Assembly: GCA_017479785.1 (NCBI GenBank)
Contig: JAFVBT010000104.1
Span: 1-11,556 of the forward strand
Length of the DNA stretch: 11,556 nucleotides
From: Alphaproteobacteria bacterium
GTDB taxonomy: Bacteria; Pseudomonadota; Alphaproteobacteria; RF32; CAG-239
Direction of reading: 5' to 3'
The notes under the pieces are model-generated. The model made no database searches and was not told the origin of the DNA. It saw nothing but the letters and a program-made list of their open reading frames with translations. The translations under genes were made by a program, and so were the position numbers. This document shows, one piece after another, positions 1 to 6,090 of the stretch. Numbering within the stretch: the stretch's first letter is position 1; every line of letters begins with the position of its first letter.

Positions 1-149
1 AAATCTTTTTTATGAACGTTGAAGTGTTCAATTAAAGCGTTGATTCTGTAAGTCCAAATAGCAATTTGAACTTCCGGGCAGCCGGTATCGTTTTCCGATG
101 TACCGTACTTTGCCACGATTTCTTTTTTTACTTCATTACTAAGCGACAT
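1..149 (-). CDS. rpsO: Ribosomal protein S15 (uS15), 5' part only
   Basis: This is the N-terminal 49 residues of the small-subunit ribosomal protein S15, which binds 16S rRNA early in assembly of the 30S platform. The translation begins MSLSNEVKKEIVAKYG and continues through SENDTGCPEVQIAIWTYRI to EHFNVHKKD. These match the family's conserved SENDTGSPEVQ and LTEHFKxHKKD segments. The gene runs off the left edge, so the C-terminal part is missing. The ATG at 149 lies two bases after the truB stop codon, and its Shine-Dalgarno AAGGAAA lies inside the end of truB. The two are therefore almost certainly cotranscribed and possibly translationally coupled. The truB-rpsO order is widespread in Proteobacteria. 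Confidence 0.95.
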   Translation of the reverse strand, partial: MSLSNEVKKEIVAKYGTSENDTGCPEVQIAIWTYRINALIEHFNVHKKD

Positions 150-151
150 CT

Positions 152-1072
152 TTATATTTCCTTTTTCAAAATATTATTAAACACACGAACCGGTGAGATT
201 TTATGCTCATCAATTCGCACTAGCGCAATCAAACAATTATGCAACATCGCCGCTGTCGGTTTTTCCGTCGCCGAAACGCCGTAATTTTCGGCAGACAGGC
301 TTTGCCCCATACTTAATTTCATTGCATCTTCCGCCGAAACAGCAATCTCCGCGATGTCGCGCAGAGACGTTTCTAACGGCAGAAGTAACTTGCGTCGTTC
401 ACTTACATACTCTATTTTTTCCAAAGAATCCAGTAAAATTTTTGATTCTAAGTCAAAATTTCCGCATTTTGTGCGTCGGAGTTCTATTAAATGCCCGACT
501 GTACCTAGCTTTTCGGCCATATTTTTACCTAAGGTTCGTACATAGGTTCCTTTGGAACAATTAACCTTAAATTTGGCTGAATCGGCATATTCTTCCATTA
601 ATTGAAGGTCATAAATTTCAACTTGCCGTGCCGGCATTTCAACTAATTTCCCTTTGCGTGCCAGTTTATAGGCTTGCTGTCCGTTGATTTTTATGGCTGA
701 ATACATTGGCGGAATTTGCGTAATTTTACCGATAAACTGCGGCAAAATCGCTAAAATTTCATCATGCGTCGGAATTTTATCGGCGCGCGCAATTACTTCT
801 CCCTCGGTATCATCGGTTGAAGTTTGCTCATCCCATTTAACAATAAACTCATATTCTTTATCGCCATCGGTAACAAACGGCACAAGCTTTGTGGCTTCAC
901 CGAAGGCAATCGGCAGAACGCCTGTCGCAAAAGGGTCTAAAGTTCCGGTATGGCCGTTTTTGTTGGCATGCAACAGATAGCGCGTTTTCCCGACAACCTG
1001 TGTTGAACCCATACCCTTTGGTTTGTCTATTATTAACCAGCCGTCAACATTATCCGCTTTGTTGTGTTTCAT
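152..1072 (-). CDS. truB: tRNA pseudouridine(55) synthase TruB
   Basis: TruB isomerises uridine 55 in the T loop of elongator tRNAs to pseudouridine. The 306-residue length is normal for the family. The N-terminal WLIIDKPKGMGSTQVV motif (12-27) leads to the catalytic loop HTGTLDPFATG, whose Asp46 is the expected nucleophile. Further family motifs are PPMYSAIKINGQQAYKLAR and the CSKGTYVRTLGKNMAEKLG segment. The C-terminal part, after about residue 245, is the usual small PUA-like region and is poorly conserved. The ATG at 1072 has a good GAGGG ribosome site about 5 bases upstream. rpsO follows at once. A TATAAT on this strand (1114-1119) may be its own promoter element, although the small gene upstream could also be cotranscribed. 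Confidence 0.96.
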   Translation of the reverse strand: MKHNKADNVDGWLIIDKPKGMGSTQVVGKTRYLLHANKNGHTGTLDPFATGVLPIAFGEATKLVPFVTDGDKEYEFIVKWDEQTSTDDTEGEVIARADKIPTHDEILAILPQFIGKITQIPPMYSAIKINGQQAYKLARKGKLVEMPARQVEIYDLQLMEEYADSAKFKVNCSKGTYVRTLGKNMAEKLGTVGHLIELRRTKCGNFDLESKILLDSLEKIEYVSERRKLLLPLETSLRDIAEIAVSAEDAMKLSMGQSLSAENYGVSATEKPTAAMLHNCLIALVRIDEHKISPVRVFNNILKKEI

Positions 1073-1113
1073 TTTCCCTCAATTTAAATTCAAAAACTGA
1101 GGCACTTTCGCAA

Positions 1114-1119
1114 ATTATA
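1114..1119 (-). promoter_or_regulatory. Possible -10 element for truB-rpsO
   Basis: On the minus strand a perfect TATAAT lies about 42 bases upstream of the truB ATG. A TTGACA hexamer sits just upstream (1127-1132), but only 7 bases separate them. That is too close for a standard sigma-70 pair, and no good -35 lies at 16-18 bases. The -10 call is therefore tentative. Confidence 0.3.
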
Positions 1120-1205
1120 CGTTACTTGTCAAGCAAATCAGTAAGAAAAACAGATTCTATCGGTAAAAACGGCAATTGTAAAAATTTAATTTTACATTTC
1201 TTTTT

Positions 1206-1409
1206 TTATCGTCTCAAACAATTATCCTCGTTGATTCCCTTGCGTTGACAAATCATAATTCTGTCACTGTCCGGCAAATCCGTTTCGGCTTCAAAATCCT
1301 CTAAGTAAACATCCAGTCCGATGTCGGCTTCCGGAATGGTTGGAAACATCCGGTCATCTTCCAAAACTCTGACATGGAAATCTTTGGTTGTTCTTCTTTG
1401 TTTACGCAT
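1206..1409 (-). CDS. Small acidic hypothetical protein (67 aa)
   Basis: I do not recognise this protein. The ATG at 1409 is preferred over a GTG at 1424 because AAAGGA lies about 7 bases before it, and the GTG itself overlaps that ribosome site. The product has a very basic start (MRKQRRTTK), then a strongly acidic middle and C-terminal half (LEDDRMF, EADIGLDVYLEDFEAETDLPDSD), and a basic tail ending NCLRR. There is no signal peptide or membrane segment. It lies 133 bases upstream of truB on the same strand. Good ribosome-site placement and absence of a better overlapping frame support a real gene; function cannot be inferred. Confidence 0.6.
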   Translation of the reverse strand: MRKQRRTTKDFHVRVLEDDRMFPTIPEADIGLDVYLEDFEAETDLPDSDRIMICQRKGINEDNCLRR

Positions 1410-1525
1410 TTTTTTTCCTTTCACGACTATATATATGCACTTTCACCATGTTTTAAATTGAACGATTTTACAAATAAATATGTAAAAATTGGTATTTGCG
1501 CTATCTGGTAAGTATAAATTTTTAC

Positions 1526-1556
1526 TTGCATTTCGGCACTGATAAGTTAATATAAT
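1526..1556 (+). promoter_or_regulatory. Promoter of the structured small RNA
   Basis: TTGCAT (1526-1531) and a perfect TATAAT (1551-1556) form a sigma-70-like pair with a 19-base spacer, slightly longer than ideal. Initiation about 6-8 bases downstream would fall near 1562, at the first hairpin of the RNA. The flanking sequence is AT-rich. Confidence 0.55.
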
Positions 1557-1560
1557 TCTT

Positions 1561-1706
1561 GCAAACAAGAGGTTGTTTGCGGAGTGTCGAAGCTCCCAAG
1601 AAGAAAATAACTCCTCATTGGTGGGGAGCCGGCTGAATATATTGAATAAGCCGGACTGTCTTCTTGCAGTTTCGAACTCCCGACCACTTTCTTGAGTGGT
1701 CTTTTT
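1561..1706 (+). ncRNA. Structured small RNA or regulatory leader, family unknown
   Basis: About 145 bases between a promoter and a terminator fold into an elaborate structure. A 5' hairpin pairs GCAAACAA (1561-1568) with TTGTTTGC (1573-1580) around a GAGG loop. A long closing helix pairs 1581-1594 with 1668-1680 (one bulge and a G-U pair). It continues as 1597-1604 (CAAGAAGA) with 1659-1666 (TCTTCTTG). The helix encloses two hairpins: CTCCTCA/TGGGGAG (1611-1617 with 1622-1628, loop TTGG) and CCGGCT/AGCCGG (1629-1634 with 1649-1654). A terminator follows. This resembles a three-way-junction RNA such as a riboswitch or an abundant small RNA. No known family's conserved core is visible. Bases 1606-1615 are perfectly complementary to the ribosome binding region of the next gene (1724-1733), suggesting control of that gene. 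A divergent 6S RNA is an alternative I cannot exclude. Confidence 0.7.
1682..1706 (+). terminator. Rho-independent terminator of the small RNA
   Basis: GACCACT (1682-1688) pairs with AGTGGTC (1695-1701) around a six-base loop, followed by TTTTT and more AT-rich sequence. It sits only 18 bases before the Shine-Dalgarno of the helix-turn-helix gene. It either ends an independent small RNA or acts as an attenuator in that gene's leader. Confidence 0.85.
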
Positions 1707-1737
1707 ATTTTAATTTAATAAAAAGGAGTTATTGACG

Positions 1738-1962
1738 ATGGGTGTACATAATTTATTCAGCAATGAAGCATTAGCGGAAATTTGCCCGCAACTTAAACAA
1801 TTGCGCATTGAACACCAACTCAGCATAGAAGAATTATCGGCAGCAACTCACCTTACTCTCAAGGTATTAAGACGAATGGAAAACGGCAAATGTCTGCCCT
1901 ACAGTTATTATCGCCGATTGCTTAAATTCTACGGCAAAAATATGAAAATGGTTATTGAATAA
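1738..1962 (+). CDS. Small XRE-family helix-turn-helix regulator (74 aa)
   Basis: A short DNA-binding protein consisting of little more than one Cro/C1-type helix-turn-helix. Residues 19-50 (LKQLRIEHQLSIEELSAATHLTLKVLRRMENG) show the typical pattern: a first helix, the IEELSAATH helix, a turn, and the LKVLRRME recognition helix followed by the NGK turn. The C-terminal YYRRLLKFYGKNMKMV matches the last helices of such domains. The ATG at 1738 is chosen because AAGGAG ends nine bases before it; a TTG at 1732 would be too close. The gene directly follows the structured RNA and its terminator, and its ribosome site is complementary to part of that RNA. Targets are unknown. No toxin partner or phage gene is adjacent. 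Confidence 0.85.
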   Translation: MGVHNLFSNEALAEICPQLKQLRIEHQLSIEELSAATHLTLKVLRRMENGKCLPYSYYRRLLKFYGKNMKMVIE

Positions 1963-1994
1963 GCTTTATTGCATCGTTTTTAAACATTCTGGGC

Positions 1995-2023
1995 TTGAAA
2001 CATTTATTTTATCGTGCTACATT
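1995..2023 (+). promoter_or_regulatory. Possible promoter of the ankyrin gene
   Basis: TTGAAA (1995-2000) and TACATT (2018-2023) are separated by 17 bases and lie about 30 bases upstream of the ankyrin gene's start. The -10 match is only moderate. No terminator is seen after the preceding regulator gene, so read-through is also possible. Confidence 0.35.
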
Positions 2024-2052
2024 CAGCTATGTTTACTACATGAGAGGTGACG

Positions 2053-2826
2053 ATGACTTATTTGTTTGCAATTTTGTTGGTGCTGTTTCCTTCTTATACT
2101 CAGGCACAGAATCACGGATATGATGTTGCGCCGATAGAAGAAAAGGAACAACAGCAAATGTCTCCGGTGGCAAAAATTTTACTCTCTGATGACACGCAGG
2201 CCTTAAAAAAAATGATAGATGCGGGTTTAGATGTTAATTCGCGCGACGAAGAAGGGGATACGCTGTTGTTGTTTACACTTGCCAATAATGACAATTTGGA
2301 AATCGCCAAGATGTTGCTTGAGGCCGGTGCGGATATTAATGCACCATCGCAACGCGACGGGATAACACCATTGTTGGTGGCAACAACCATGGCAAATGAA
2401 TTGCAAAAACAGGCTCAAAAAATATATAAAAATCCGGCAGCATTAAAGCATACAAATATCAGTGCCGGAAATATGAAAAACAGAGCCGTGCACCAGATGA
2501 ATTATGCAGTTAAGTTAACGAAAATGCTGATTGAATACGGTGCCGATGTAAACCGCGAAACCCCATACGGAACACCGCTTATGAATGCCAGCACCAATGA
2601 ATGGAATAAGGAAATTATTGATATGTTGTTGGAGGCCGGTGCCGATGTCAATAAAAAAGACCGCAACGGACGAACGGCATTGTTTTATGCTTCGGCATTT
2701 AATTGCAATGACATTATAACCAAGCTTTTGGCCGCCGGTGCGGACATTGAAATAAAAGATATATATGGTAAAAGTTATATGGATGCCGAGAAAAAAGATT
2801 TGGTAACCGATCCGGAAGATATTTAA
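2053..2826 (+). CDS. Secreted ankyrin-repeat protein
   Basis: A 257-residue protein exported to the periplasm or beyond. Residues 1-18 form a Sec signal peptide (hydrophobic TYLFAILLVLF, cleavage site TQA|QN). Ankyrin repeats follow: about 38-68 (AGLDVNSRDEEGDT), 69-103 (EAGADINAPSQRDGITPL), 150-175 (EYGADVNRETPYGTPL), 183-210 (EAGADVNKKDRNGRTAL) and 216-245 (AAGADIEIKDIYGKSY). Repeats two and three are separated by a lysine- and asparagine-rich insert (about 112-147). The ATG at 2053 has GAGAGG five bases upstream; the GTG at 2047 overlaps that site and is unlikely. Ankyrin repeats mediate protein-protein binding. Partners are unknown. Bacterial exported ankyrin proteins include both periplasmic factors and host-directed effectors, and the sequence alone does not decide between them. 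Confidence 0.88.
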   Translation: MTYLFAILLVLFPSYTQAQNHGYDVAPIEEKEQQQMSPVAKILLSDDTQALKKMIDAGLDVNSRDEEGDTLLLFTLANNDNLEIAKMLLEAGADINAPSQRDGITPLLVATTMANELQKQAQKIYKNPAALKHTNISAGNMKNRAVHQMNYAVKLTKMLIEYGADVNRETPYGTPLMNASTNEWNKEIIDMLLEAGADVNKKDRNGRTALFYASAFNCNDIITKLLAAGADIEIKDIYGKSYMDAEKKDLVTDPEDI

Positions 2827-2844
2827 CTTTATACGCGTTGTGAA

Positions 2845-2874
2845 TTGTTGCAAAAAACTTAATGAAATTATAAT
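2845..2874 (+). promoter_or_regulatory. Possible promoter of the pyrophosphatase gene
   Basis: A perfect TATAAT (2869-2874) is preceded at 18 bases by TTGTTG (2845-2850). A second candidate -10, TATAAA, lies at 2888-2893. Either would give an untranslated leader of roughly 55-80 bases before the ATG at 2959, containing a small hairpin (GTAAG 2906-2910 with CTTAC 2917-2921). Confidence 0.4.
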
Positions 2875-2958
2875 TATTATGCTTTAGTATAAAATTATCA
2901 GGTCAGTAAGGGGAAACTTACCAAGGCTTTGTTTCAATTATTTAAAAGGGATGAAAAC

Positions 2959-5388
2959 ATGTTTAACAGAATAAAAATCAGCAAAGTTGCGTTTGCGGTT
3001 TTTGCCGCGCTGTTTTCGGCAGTCAGCACCGCATCTGCTTCCGAATTGGATTTGGTTATTCCTTCGTTGGCCGATGCAACTTATCATTTTTTCGGAATAA
3101 ACATAAACGGCGATACATTATTGCTTAGCGGTATGATTATATGTTTGCTCGGTATGATTTTCGGCTTATGGGAGTTTTTCGGTATTAAAGAAATGCCGGC
3201 ACATAAGGCTATGCTGAAAGTTTCCGAAACAATTTATGCAACCTGCACCACATATATGAAGCAACAGGCAAAACTTCTGTTTATATTGGAACTATTTATC
3301 GGTGCGTGTATAGTCTATTACTTTGCTTACTTAAACAATACGCCGTTGCCGAAAGTTTTATATATTTTACTATGGTCTGTTTTAGGTATTCTCGGCTCGT
3401 ACACGGTGGCGTGGTTCGGTATGCGTATCAACACTTATGCCAATTCAAGAACGGCATTTTCATCTTTACAAGGCAAAGCCTTTCCTGTGATGCATTTACC
3501 GTTACGCGCCGGAATGTCCATCGGTGTTTTGTTGATTTGTGTTGAACTGATAATGATGATGTTCATTCTTGTATTTGTTCCGCGTGATACGGCCGGTGCT
3601 TGTTTTATCGGCTTTGCTATCGGCGAATCTTTAGGCGCTTCGGCCTTACGTATTTGCGGCGGTATTTTTACCAAAATTGCCGATATCGGGGCGGATTTAA
3701 TGAAAATTATTTTCAAAATTGATGAAGACGATGCTCGTAATCCGGGGGTTATTGCCGATTGTACCGGCGATAATGCCGGCGATTCCTGCGGCCCGACGGC
3801 AGATGGGTTTGAAACATATGGTGTGACGGGAGTTGCGTTAATCAGCTTTATTGTTTTGGCTGCGGGCACTACTTTAACAGCCGATGGCGCATTAACGACT
3901 TATTTGTGGGCACCTGAACTCAGAGCCCGTCTGATAACTTGGATTTTTGTCATGCGCATAGTGATGATTATGACATCCGTTTTTTCGTATGCCGTCAATA
4001 ATTTCTTTGCCAAATTGGTATATGGCAAGTCAACATCTTTTGACTTTGAAAAGCCTTTGACAAGTTTGATTTGGCTGACATCACTGATTTCTATTGCACT
4101 GACGTTTTTCATTTCTTACCATATGTTACCGACGGATAATTTCGGCTTAAACATTTGGTGGGAACTTTCGGTTATTATCAGTTGCGGAACTTTGGCTGCC
4201 GCCATTATACCGGAATTTACGAAGATTTTCACTTCCTCTAAGTCTCAGCACGTTGATGAAGTTGTTAATGCCAGCCGTGAAGCCGGTGCCTCGTTGAATA
4301 TTCTGGCCGGCATTGTTTCCGGTAATTTTTCAGGTTTCTGGCAAGGTATTGTTATGGCCGGTCTGATGGCCGTTGCTTATGTGACATCACAGGGTGATAT
4401 GAGTCAGATTATGATTTATCCGACGGTTTTTGCTTTCGGTTTGGTGGCATTCGGTATGCTCGGTATGGGGCCGATAACAATTGCCGTTGACAGTTACGGA
4501 CCGGTAACGGATAATGCCCAATCTGTTTTTGAATTATCACAAATAGAAAATCTGAAGGGTATTAAGAAAGAAATCAAAGAAGAGTATGGTTTTTCTCCTG
4601 ATTTTGAACACGGCAAACATTTGCTTGAAGCCAACGATTCGGCCGGTAATACTTTTAAGGCAACATCTAAACCGGTATTAATCGGTACGGCGGTTATCGG
4701 TGCCACCACAATGATTTTCTCTATTATCTTGTTGTTGCACTTACAGCTGAATCTTATTGATGCGCGCGTTTTAGTAGGTTTGTTGCTGGGTGGTGCGGTC
4801 ATTTATTGGTTTTCCGGTGCGGCAATTCAAGCCGTATCAACCGGAGCTTATCGCGCTATCAATTATATTAAAGAACATATTAAGCTGGATACAAAGAAAG
4901 CGGCTTCTGTGGATGATTCCAAAATAGTGGTTAAAATCTGCACGCAATATGCTCAGAAAGGGATGTTTAATATCTTTATTGTGATCTTTTCTTTTGCGAT
5001 TTCGTTTGCGTTTTTTGGGCCGGAATTGTTTGCAAGTTATTTAATTTCAATCGCCATATTCGGTTTATATCAGGCACTGTTCATGGCAAATGCCGGCGGT
5101 GCGTGGGATAATGCCAAAAAGGTTGTGGAAGTTGATTTGGAAGAAAAAGGCACGGAATTGCATGCGGCATCCGTCGTCGGTGACACGGTCGGCGATCCGT
5201 TTAAGGATACGGCATCGGTTGCATTAAATCCGATTATTAAGTTTACAACGTTGTTCGGGTTGTTGGCAGCGGAAATGTCGGCAAAGGTTTCGGAAACCAG
5301 TCCGAAGGCCGCTCTGATAACAGCCTTTGTCTTTCTGGTTATCGGTTTGATTTTTGTATGGCGTTCTTTCTACGCAATGCGAATATAG
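2959..5388 (+). CDS. hppA: Membrane-bound ion-pumping pyrophosphatase
   Basis: This multi-pass membrane enzyme hydrolyses PPi and pumps H+ (or Na+) out of the cytoplasm. The active-site block is clear: IGADLMKIIFKIDEDDARNP, with D255, D257 and D258, then GDNAGD at 270-275 and the TADGFETYG segment. The C-terminal signatures GGAWDNAKK and GDTVGDPFKDT are also present. At the K+-dependence switch, AGNTFKATSK carries Lys567 where K+-dependent enzymes have Ala, which predicts K+ independence. The variant motifs (ADCTGDNAGDSCGPTADGFETYG, GNTFKAT) point to the divergent branch of the family, so the transported ion should not be assumed. At 809 residues it is longer than many members (about 670-770). 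It starts with a signal-peptide-like segment (KVAFAVFAALFSAVSTASAS). The ATG at 2959 has AAAAGGG eight bases upstream; a TTG at 2929 has no such site. Confidence 0.95.
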   Translation: MFNRIKISKVAFAVFAALFSAVSTASASELDLVIPSLADATYHFFGININGDTLLLSGMIICLLGMIFGLWEFFGIKEMPAHKAMLKVSETIYATCTTYMKQQAKLLFILELFIGACIVYYFAYLNNTPLPKVLYILLWSVLGILGSYTVAWFGMRINTYANSRTAFSSLQGKAFPVMHLPLRAGMSIGVLLICVELIMMMFILVFVPRDTAGACFIGFAIGESLGASALRICGGIFTKIADIGADLMKIIFKIDEDDARNPGVIADCTGDNAGDSCGPTADGFETYGVTGVALISFIVLAAGTTLTADGALTTYLWAPELRARLITWIFVMRIVMIMTSVFSYAVNNFFAKLVYGKSTSFDFEKPLTSLIWLTSLISIALTFFISYHMLPTDNFGLNIWWELSVIISCGTLAAAIIPEFTKIFTSSKSQHVDEVVNASREAGASLNILAGIVSGNFSGFWQGIVMAGLMAVAYVTSQGDMSQIMIYPTVFAFGLVAFGMLGMGPITIAVDSYGPVTDNAQSVFELSQIENLKGIKKEIKEEYGFSPDFEHGKHLLEANDSAGNTFKATSKPVLIGTAVIGATTMIFSIILLLHLQLNLIDARVLVGLLLGGAVIYWFSGAAIQAVSTGAYRAINYIKEHIKLDTKKAASVDDSKIVVKICTQYAQKGMFNIFIVIFSFAISFAFFGPELFASYLISIAIFGLYQALFMANAGGAWDNAKKVVEVDLEEKGTELHAASVVGDTVGDPFKDTASVALNPIIKFTTLFGLLAAEMSAKVSETSPKAALITAFVFLVIGLIFVWRSFYAMRI

Positions 5389-5402
5389 GCCCAAAAAACC
5401 GA

Positions 5403-5431
5403 TTGACGAAGTTATTTTTATTTGATAGAAA
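5403..5431 (+). promoter_or_regulatory. Possible promoter of the MarC-family gene
   Basis: TTGACG (5403-5408) and TAGAAA (5426-5431) are 17 bases apart, a fair sigma-70-like match. The -10 abuts the terminator hairpin, so a transcript would start inside it. A separate promoter is expected because that terminator separates the gene from the pyrophosphatase. Confidence 0.3.
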
Positions 5432-5460
5432 AGCGGCATTAAAAAATGTCGCTTTTTCTT
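5430..5460 (+). terminator. Rho-independent terminator after the pyrophosphatase
   Basis: AAAGCGGCAT (5430-5439) pairs with ATGTCGCTTT (5446-5455), with one G-U pair and a six-base A-rich loop. The 3' arm merges into a run of five T. It lies 41 bases after the pyrophosphatase stop codon. Confidence 0.85.
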
Positions 5461-5475
5461 ATAAGGATAAATTAA

Positions 5476-6090
5476 ATGGAATATTTGTGGAATTTTTTTG
5501 CAACTTATAATAGTACACAGTTTGTCGGGGCTTTTGTTGTTCTGTTTGCTATTATAGATATTGTCGGAACTTTACCGATTGTTATTAATTTGGAGCGTAG
5601 CGGACGTGCTGTATATTCAGGAAGAGCAGCTCTTATTTCTTTAGTCCTGTTTATCGGTTTTATGTATATGGGAAAAGCCTTTCTGAATTTGTTTAATCTG
5701 GATGTATCATCATTTGCGGTCGCCGGTTCTATCATCATATTTATTTTAGCCATGGAAATGGTGATGGATATTGAAATTTTCCGTAAGGATAATGTTGCAA
5801 CGAATGACGCAACATTTACACCGGTTGTGTTTCCGTTGATTGCCGGAGCAGGTTCTTTTACTACATTGTTATCACTGCGCGCGCAATATTCAGATTTTAA
5901 TATATTGTTGGCGATTTTTGCAAATGTGGCAATTGTTTATGCAGCATTGAAAATGTCACGAAAATTGGAAAAATGGTTGTCACCGGGGGTAATTTGCATC
6001 TTTCAAAAGGCATTCGGAATCATTCTGTTGTCAATATCCGTTAAATTGTTTACAACAAATTTGACGATTATAGTCGGTGCGGCAAACTGA
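5476..6090 (+). CDS. MarC family integral membrane protein
   Basis: A 204-residue inner-membrane protein of the MarC family (formerly UPF0056), with about six hydrophobic segments and little else. The N-terminal FVVLFAIIDIVGTLPIVINL and the central FTPVVFPLIAGAGSFTTLLSL match the two related halves typical of the family (F.ai.DpiG..P and P.a.PliaGPG.itt). The C-terminal segment FQKAFGIILLSISVKLF is the usual last helix. Family function is not established; a link to multiple antibiotic resistance was proposed and later doubted. The ATG at 5476 has AAGGA eight bases upstream. The stop codon abuts the stop of the opposing lipoprotein gene, with no terminator between them. Confidence 0.92.
   Translation: MEYLWNFFATYNSTQFVGAFVVLFAIIDIVGTLPIVINLERSGRAVYSGRAALISLVLFIGFMYMGKAFLNLFNLDVSSFAVAGSIIIFILAMEMVMDIEIFRKDNVATNDATFTPVVFPLIAGAGSFTTLLSLRAQYSDFNILLAIFANVAIVYAALKMSRKLEKWLSPGVICIFQKAFGIILLSISVKLFTTNLTIIVGAAN

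Noticed and set aside
1177..1196. TGTAAAA/TTTTACA hairpin followed by T-rich sequence on the plus strand
   Set aside because: The stem is almost all A-T and no plus-strand gene precedes it; on the minus strand it lacks a T run, so it is not called as a terminator.
889..1248. 119-codon plus-strand frame across truB and the gap upstream
   Set aside because: It overlaps truB antisense and the small acidic gene, without a ribosome site or recognisable motif.
1561..1706. Structured RNA as SRP (4.5S) RNA, tmRNA or RNase P RNA
   Set aside because: The SRP tetraloop and GGAAGCAG-type core, a tRNA-like end and the RNase P conserved cores are all absent. 6S RNA was considered but the two-hairpin interior and short length do not fit well; it is left open rather than called.
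2906..2921. Small hairpin GTAAG/CTTAC in the pyrophosphatase leader
   Set aside because: Only five base pairs with a six-base loop and no T run or clear link to the ribosome site; too weak to call regulatory.
3435..3869. 144-codon frame on the minus strand inside the pyrophosphatase
   Set aside because: It is a shadow of the catalytic-core region, whose codon pattern leaves the antisense frame open. No independent support.
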